Positions 60,341-64,000 of a stretch of 64,000 nucleotides of DNA are shown in pieces (positions within the stretch are counted from its first letter, which is position 1; every line of letters begins with the position of its first letter). The notes beneath the pieces were generated by a model, which made no database searches, was not told the DNA's origin, and saw only the letters and a list, made by a program, of their open reading frames with translations. Made by a program: the position numbers and the translations under genes. The DNA is from Oscheius onirici. Taxonomy: Eukaryota; Nematoda; Chromadorea; Rhabditida; Rhabditidae. The stretch is from the NCBI GenBank assembly GCA_932521025.1, contig OW051469.1, forward strand, positions 9,808,398 to 9,872,397, in the 5' to 3' direction.

Positions 60341-61337
60341 ATTGTTTACCTCTCCTCGTCGTACCTTATCTCCGGAAAGATCACAGTCTCTGCATATCGC
60401 GCTACTTCTTTTGTTCCGCTTTCAAGAGTTCTGGAAATGAGCTAATGAAGCGAGTGTGCACGCTTTTCCAGTGACTATCAGTCCAATTCGGTCAATATGT
60501 GTGTGGTTTCTGCTCTTTTTCGAACAGTCGACTGACTGGTCCTATCGGAACCATTACTGTTATCAGTTACGCTATATGTCACCGAATCGCCTTACCATAT
60601 AAGTTTTTAGCGGTGAATCACAGCCTCGTCATTTGTGATTCCGCATTTACGTGATCCTTACGATAGAGCTTTCTCATTTTATGCGAAACCTTCAATGTTA
60701 AAACTGCCCGATCACAAGCAATCATTAAGTTTGCGATGTCCGCCAATCTCAGTGTGCAATTAAAGCATGTCCTAATTGGCCACTACTTGTTTTCTATTTT
60801 GCACGGCTTAGCAAAAGTTAAACTTGCAGGTTTTCCTAGGCTCAGGTCTTTACTTAAGATCTCCCAAGCTCCAGACCACCTACAAACATGAGCCGTCCCC
60901 GGAAACTGTTGAGTCTAGACAAACACATGTTCAGTCCCTTTCTACTCTCTTTGACTTACCTCCCAACGTTTTTGGTCCATATCACAAACTACAGTACAGA
61001 AAGAATTGCCTCTGATGCCACTGCTAATTTCTTCAACACTCTTATCTTATCACCAGTTTCTTGGAGAATCTCTTATACGGCTCTGAAAGATTGCCAATGT
61101 TGCGGTTTTCGGGGAGTGGACTTGGAACCCAGGGGGTCGTAAAACCGCTTGACCCCAACTTGATCGATTTTTACTGGTTCTACATTATGCGTCTTGTTGT
61201 TTTTCACTCTATTCTTTGCGCTTGAGTGACACTGCCCGAGATTACACTAACCTATAACGCGCGATGTATAGGTAGGTCTACCAAATTTTTTTTCTCTTAA
61301 ACTGTTTTCTTCCCATCGAAATCTTGTATTTTTCAGA
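60341..61337. other. Intergenic DNA upstream of the DHCR24-like gene
   Basis: 1 kb with no supportable gene. It ends in the acceptor GTATTTTTCAG two bases before the DHCR24-like ATG. Confidence 0.5.
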
Positions 61338-63077
61338 ATGGGAGCCTCGTCTCAACTTTCCCGCTTTGACCAATTCCTGGAATGGTTCATGTTCCGATTT
61401 CGATGGATCTTCGTCATTGCTTTCCTTCTACCCGCCTCTCTGGTCTACGACACCTATTTTACTATTAGAAACTATTTAATTTTCTACCTCCAATCAGCAC
61501 CGAAAGCTCACGACAGGAAAGTGGCTACTATTCAAAAACAGGTTGCTATTTTTTCTGTAAAACAATCAATCCTGTGTTTTTAGGTCCGTGACTGGAATGC
61601 CGGCGACAAAAAGTCCAAAATGTGTACGGCTAGGGCTGGCTGGCAGACAATGAGCTTCCGCTACCCGACCTACAAGAAAAATATGACTCTGGTCAGTACG
61701 GATAAGCTTGTCGATATACTTGAGGTTTTTTTTAGTTCAGCCACTGAAAACACTAAATTCAGATTGACAAAGAAGCTCTGACTGTCCGCGTCGAACCAAT
61801 GGTCAACATGGGTCAGCTGACCAGATTCCTCATTCCTCTCGGCTATACTCTTCCAATCGTTCCCGAACTTGATGACTTGACAGTCGGAGGAATGATCAAC
61901 GGCTGCGGCGTCGAAGCTTCTGGAAGAAAATATGGAATGTTCCAGCATACCTGCGTCTCTTTTGAGATTGTCACAGCTGACGGTACTCTGGTTCATGCTT
62001 CGAAGGTAATTTTTTTTTCGTAATGCCCAACAAAAAAATATAGGAAAAGGGCACCAGTCCCGAATCTCAGGCTCTGTACTACGGAATTCCGTGGAGTCAT
62101 GGAACTTTGGGTTTCCTTGTGGCGGCAACGATTAGAATTATTCCAGCCAAGCCATACGTCAAACTGACTTACTTGCCTACCAATACATTACAGGTAAGAC
62201 CAATTTTTTGGATTTTAAATTTTTTTAAGGAAATGCAAGACTTGCTCACAGAAGAAGCCAGCAATCGTGACAACGAGTTCGTTGAAGGCATTCAATTTAC
62301 TAAGGAAAAGGGCGTCGTGATGAGAGGACGATTCAGTGACGGACCCCCGAAGAACGGACTTTTAAACAGGATTGGACTGTGGCACAAACCTTGGTTCTAC
62401 ACCCACGTGGAGCAGATCGGTCTGGATAATGAAGAAGTGACCGAGTTTATTCCTCTGAGAGAGTACTACCACCGTCACTCGAAGAGCATCTTCTGGGAGA
62501 TTAAGGAGATCGTTCCTTTTGGAAACAATGTCTTCTTCAGATGGTTCCTAGGCTGGATGTGTCCTCCGAAGATTTCTCTATTGAAGGTATTAAAACCTAG
62601 TTTTTAAAGCTACAGTTACAATTCCAGATCACAACGCCCCCAGCTCTCCGCAAAATGTACGATCGGAGCCATGTGCTTCAAGACATGCTGGTCCCTCTAG
62701 ACAAGCTCGCCGACGCTGTCCAACTCTTCGACAAAGAGGTCGAAATCTATCCTCTTTGGCTCTGTCCCTTTAATCAGCCCTCTTGCCCTGGAATGTTCCG
62801 TCAGCGAAGCGGCAAAAATATCATGTACCTGGATATTGGAGCCTATGGAATCACTTTCAAGCCAGGCTACGAGCCAGTCAAATCAACAAGAGCTCTGGAG
62901 GAATGGGTACGAGAAGTGCATGGAGTACAAATGCTCTACGCCGATACCTACATGAGTCGTTCCGAGTTCTGGCAAATGTTCGACAATTCGCTGTACGAAT
63001 GGCTTCGGGTAAAGTATGACTGCAAGACGGCTTTCCCTGATGTCTACGACAAGGTCAACAGAGCAGCCAGATGGTGA
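61338..63077 (+). CDS. Delta(24)-sterol reductase (DHCR24/diminuto)-like
   Basis: FAD-linked, membrane-bound reductase of the sterol side-chain double bond at C24. Exons: 61338-61541, 61584-61691, 61763-62005, 62044-62193, 62230-62586, 62628-63077; 503 aa (human 516). N-terminal membrane helix (FRWIFVIAFLLPASLVYD). FAD-binding fold: VRVEPMVNMGQLTRFL, LPIVPELDDLTVGGMINGCG and GTLGFLVAATIRIIPAKPYV. C-terminal half: EYYHRHSKSIFWEIKEI, PFGNNVFFRWFLGWM, MLYADTYMSRSEFW. Nematodes cannot make sterols but dealkylate plant sterols, a pathway that needs a C24 reductase. All junctions keep frame. Trans-splice acceptor TTTTTCAG just before the ATG. Confidence 0.96.
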
Positions 63078-63142
63078 TACTAGGAAATAAGAGGAAATTT
63101 TAAGAAAATACTGGTATCAATAAATTCTAGTGACTTTCTGTA

Positions 63143-63580
63143 TCATTTCGGCTTCTTTGTTGTCTTCTTCGTCGTAGTAGTTGTCTTCTTGGTCGTTTTA
63201 GTTGTTGGTTTTGTTGCAGACTTCGTAGTCTTCTTGCTCGTAGCCGTAGTGAACTTTCTAGTTGTCGTTGTCGTTGAAGTGGTCGGCGGAGGGATAGTTG
63301 TGGTAGTACAAGCGCCTCTGAATAGTATTGTATTTTAAGCGCTGCTCGTCATAACATTTTCCTTGCTTGTACTGTTTTTCGTGATTTTTTTTTCATAGCT
63401 TTCGATATTCCAAAAGTTTTTTGGAAGCCTTGCAATTAACCTTTAAACTAGACAAAATTATTATGGGTTCATCTTTGTGTGGTAATGTTAAAAATTCTAG
63501 ACTTACGTCTTCCAGCATGAAAGGCCATAAATGGCCTGGGCGCAGGAAAGGACGACGAGAAATAAGATTACAGTCCGCAT
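63143..63580 (-). CDS. Secreted Thr/Lys-rich mucin-like protein
   Basis: Exons 63580-63507 and 63317-63143 join through a split ACA codon; 82 aa. Signal peptide MRTVILFLVVLSCAQAIYG, a short Cys-containing segment (LSCWKTGACTTTT), then a run of Thr, Lys, Pro and Ser to the stop (TTKTTKKTTTTTKKTTKKPK). Likely O-glycosylated surface or extracellular-matrix peptide. An ATG six codons upstream (63598) is also possible, but the signal peptide favours 63580. A TATA box lies just upstream. It converges on the DHCR24-like gene, with 65 bp between stops. Confidence 0.75.
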
Positions 63581-63605
63581 TTTCACAATATCTGGCATTT
63601 TGGAG

Positions 63606-63613
63606 CCTTTTAT
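63606..63613 (-). promoter_or_regulatory. TATA box of the Thr/Lys-rich gene
   Basis: On the minus strand the sequence reads TATAAAAGG, about 30 bases before the ATG; same layout as the peptide gene at 50736. Confidence 0.55.
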
Positions 63614-64000
63614 AGAAAGCGACAGACGCTTGATTAATTGAAAGACAAATGTGTGGGAACGATCGATAGATTAATTAGCTGGAACCATTGTAAGTCAACC
63701 AGACAACCTTTTTATATCATCAACATCAGGTTACTATTTTTGATACCGGCAATTTTTTTCTTTATTTTCACATTCAGAGATTTCCGTAACAATTCAATTT
63801 TCCATTGGCCGGAAAGCGTGTGGCTGTCACGTTAGCCTGCTCCACCGCCAAAAAAAACAGCCGATAAAGCGACGTCTTTGTAAACACCCGTTTTTCACTT
63901 TTGTCGAGCTGCTTTTCATATTTTCCCCATTTCAAGCATTAACAATAATCCAATTTTCAGTGTCATAATTTCCACATAATACGGGATGCTGCCGCAGGAC
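63614..64000. other. End of window, no gene seen
   Basis: AT-rich sequence upstream of the Thr/Lys-rich gene. An acceptor-like CAATTTTCAG ends at 63960, which could precede a plus-strand gene beyond the window, but no coding frame is supported. Confidence 0.4.

Overview
The window looks like nuclear DNA of a free-living rhabditid nematode. Introns are short (mostly 35-80 nt) and end in TTTCAG or TTTTAG. Several start codons sit directly behind such an acceptor with no exon upstream, which is the usual trace of spliced-leader trans-splicing. The gene content is metazoan, and the block rab-39, wdfy-2, eat-3, eif-3.F, scp-1, a WBP2-like gene and ttll-12 is, as I remember it, the set carried on C. 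elegans cosmid D2013 on chromosome II. All exon models were built by eye from reading frames, splice sites and family knowledge. Apart from cam-1, whose two ends are missing, the exon lengths of every multi-exon model quoted as intact sum to whole codons.

Left part (1-20.3 kb, all minus strand): a Ror-type receptor kinase gene (cam-1) that runs off the left edge and has two introns over 2.5 kb; a receptor-L-domain gene (irld-like) with an in-frame TAG, interrupted by a TA-flanked transposon relic; and an ERCC8/CSA-like WD40 gene.

Middle (20.5-42.5 kb): wdfy-2 (+) and rab-39 (-) converge. Then come six genes on the plus strand with gaps of 178-539 bp: TMEM41B-like, eat-3/OPA1, eif-3.F, scp-1/SCAP, WBP2-like and ttll-12. 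This is an operon-like array of housekeeping genes for membrane lipid handling, mitochondrial fusion, translation and sterol sensing.

Right part (42.5-64 kb): a divergent pair of small secreted-protein genes, one of them decayed; two achaete-scute bHLH genes facing each other across 7.2 kb; two overlapping micro-genes for secreted peptides between them; a DECR1-like reductase ending in a peroxisomal signal; a degenerate RluA-type pseudouridine-synthase-like gene; a DHCR24-like sterol reductase; and a Thr/Lys-rich secreted protein.

Fold-back and TIR elements (MITE-like) sit in introns and intergenic DNA throughout. A GGGACA/TGTCCC hexamer microsatellite recurs at three places. I found no rRNA, intact tRNA, CRISPR array or prokaryotic feature. 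The most unusual observations are the TFP-for-DFG change in CAM-1, the in-frame stop in the L-domain gene, the tandem 30-bp acceptor duplication in scp-1, the overlapping peptide genes, and the RluA-like protein lacking its catalytic Asp.
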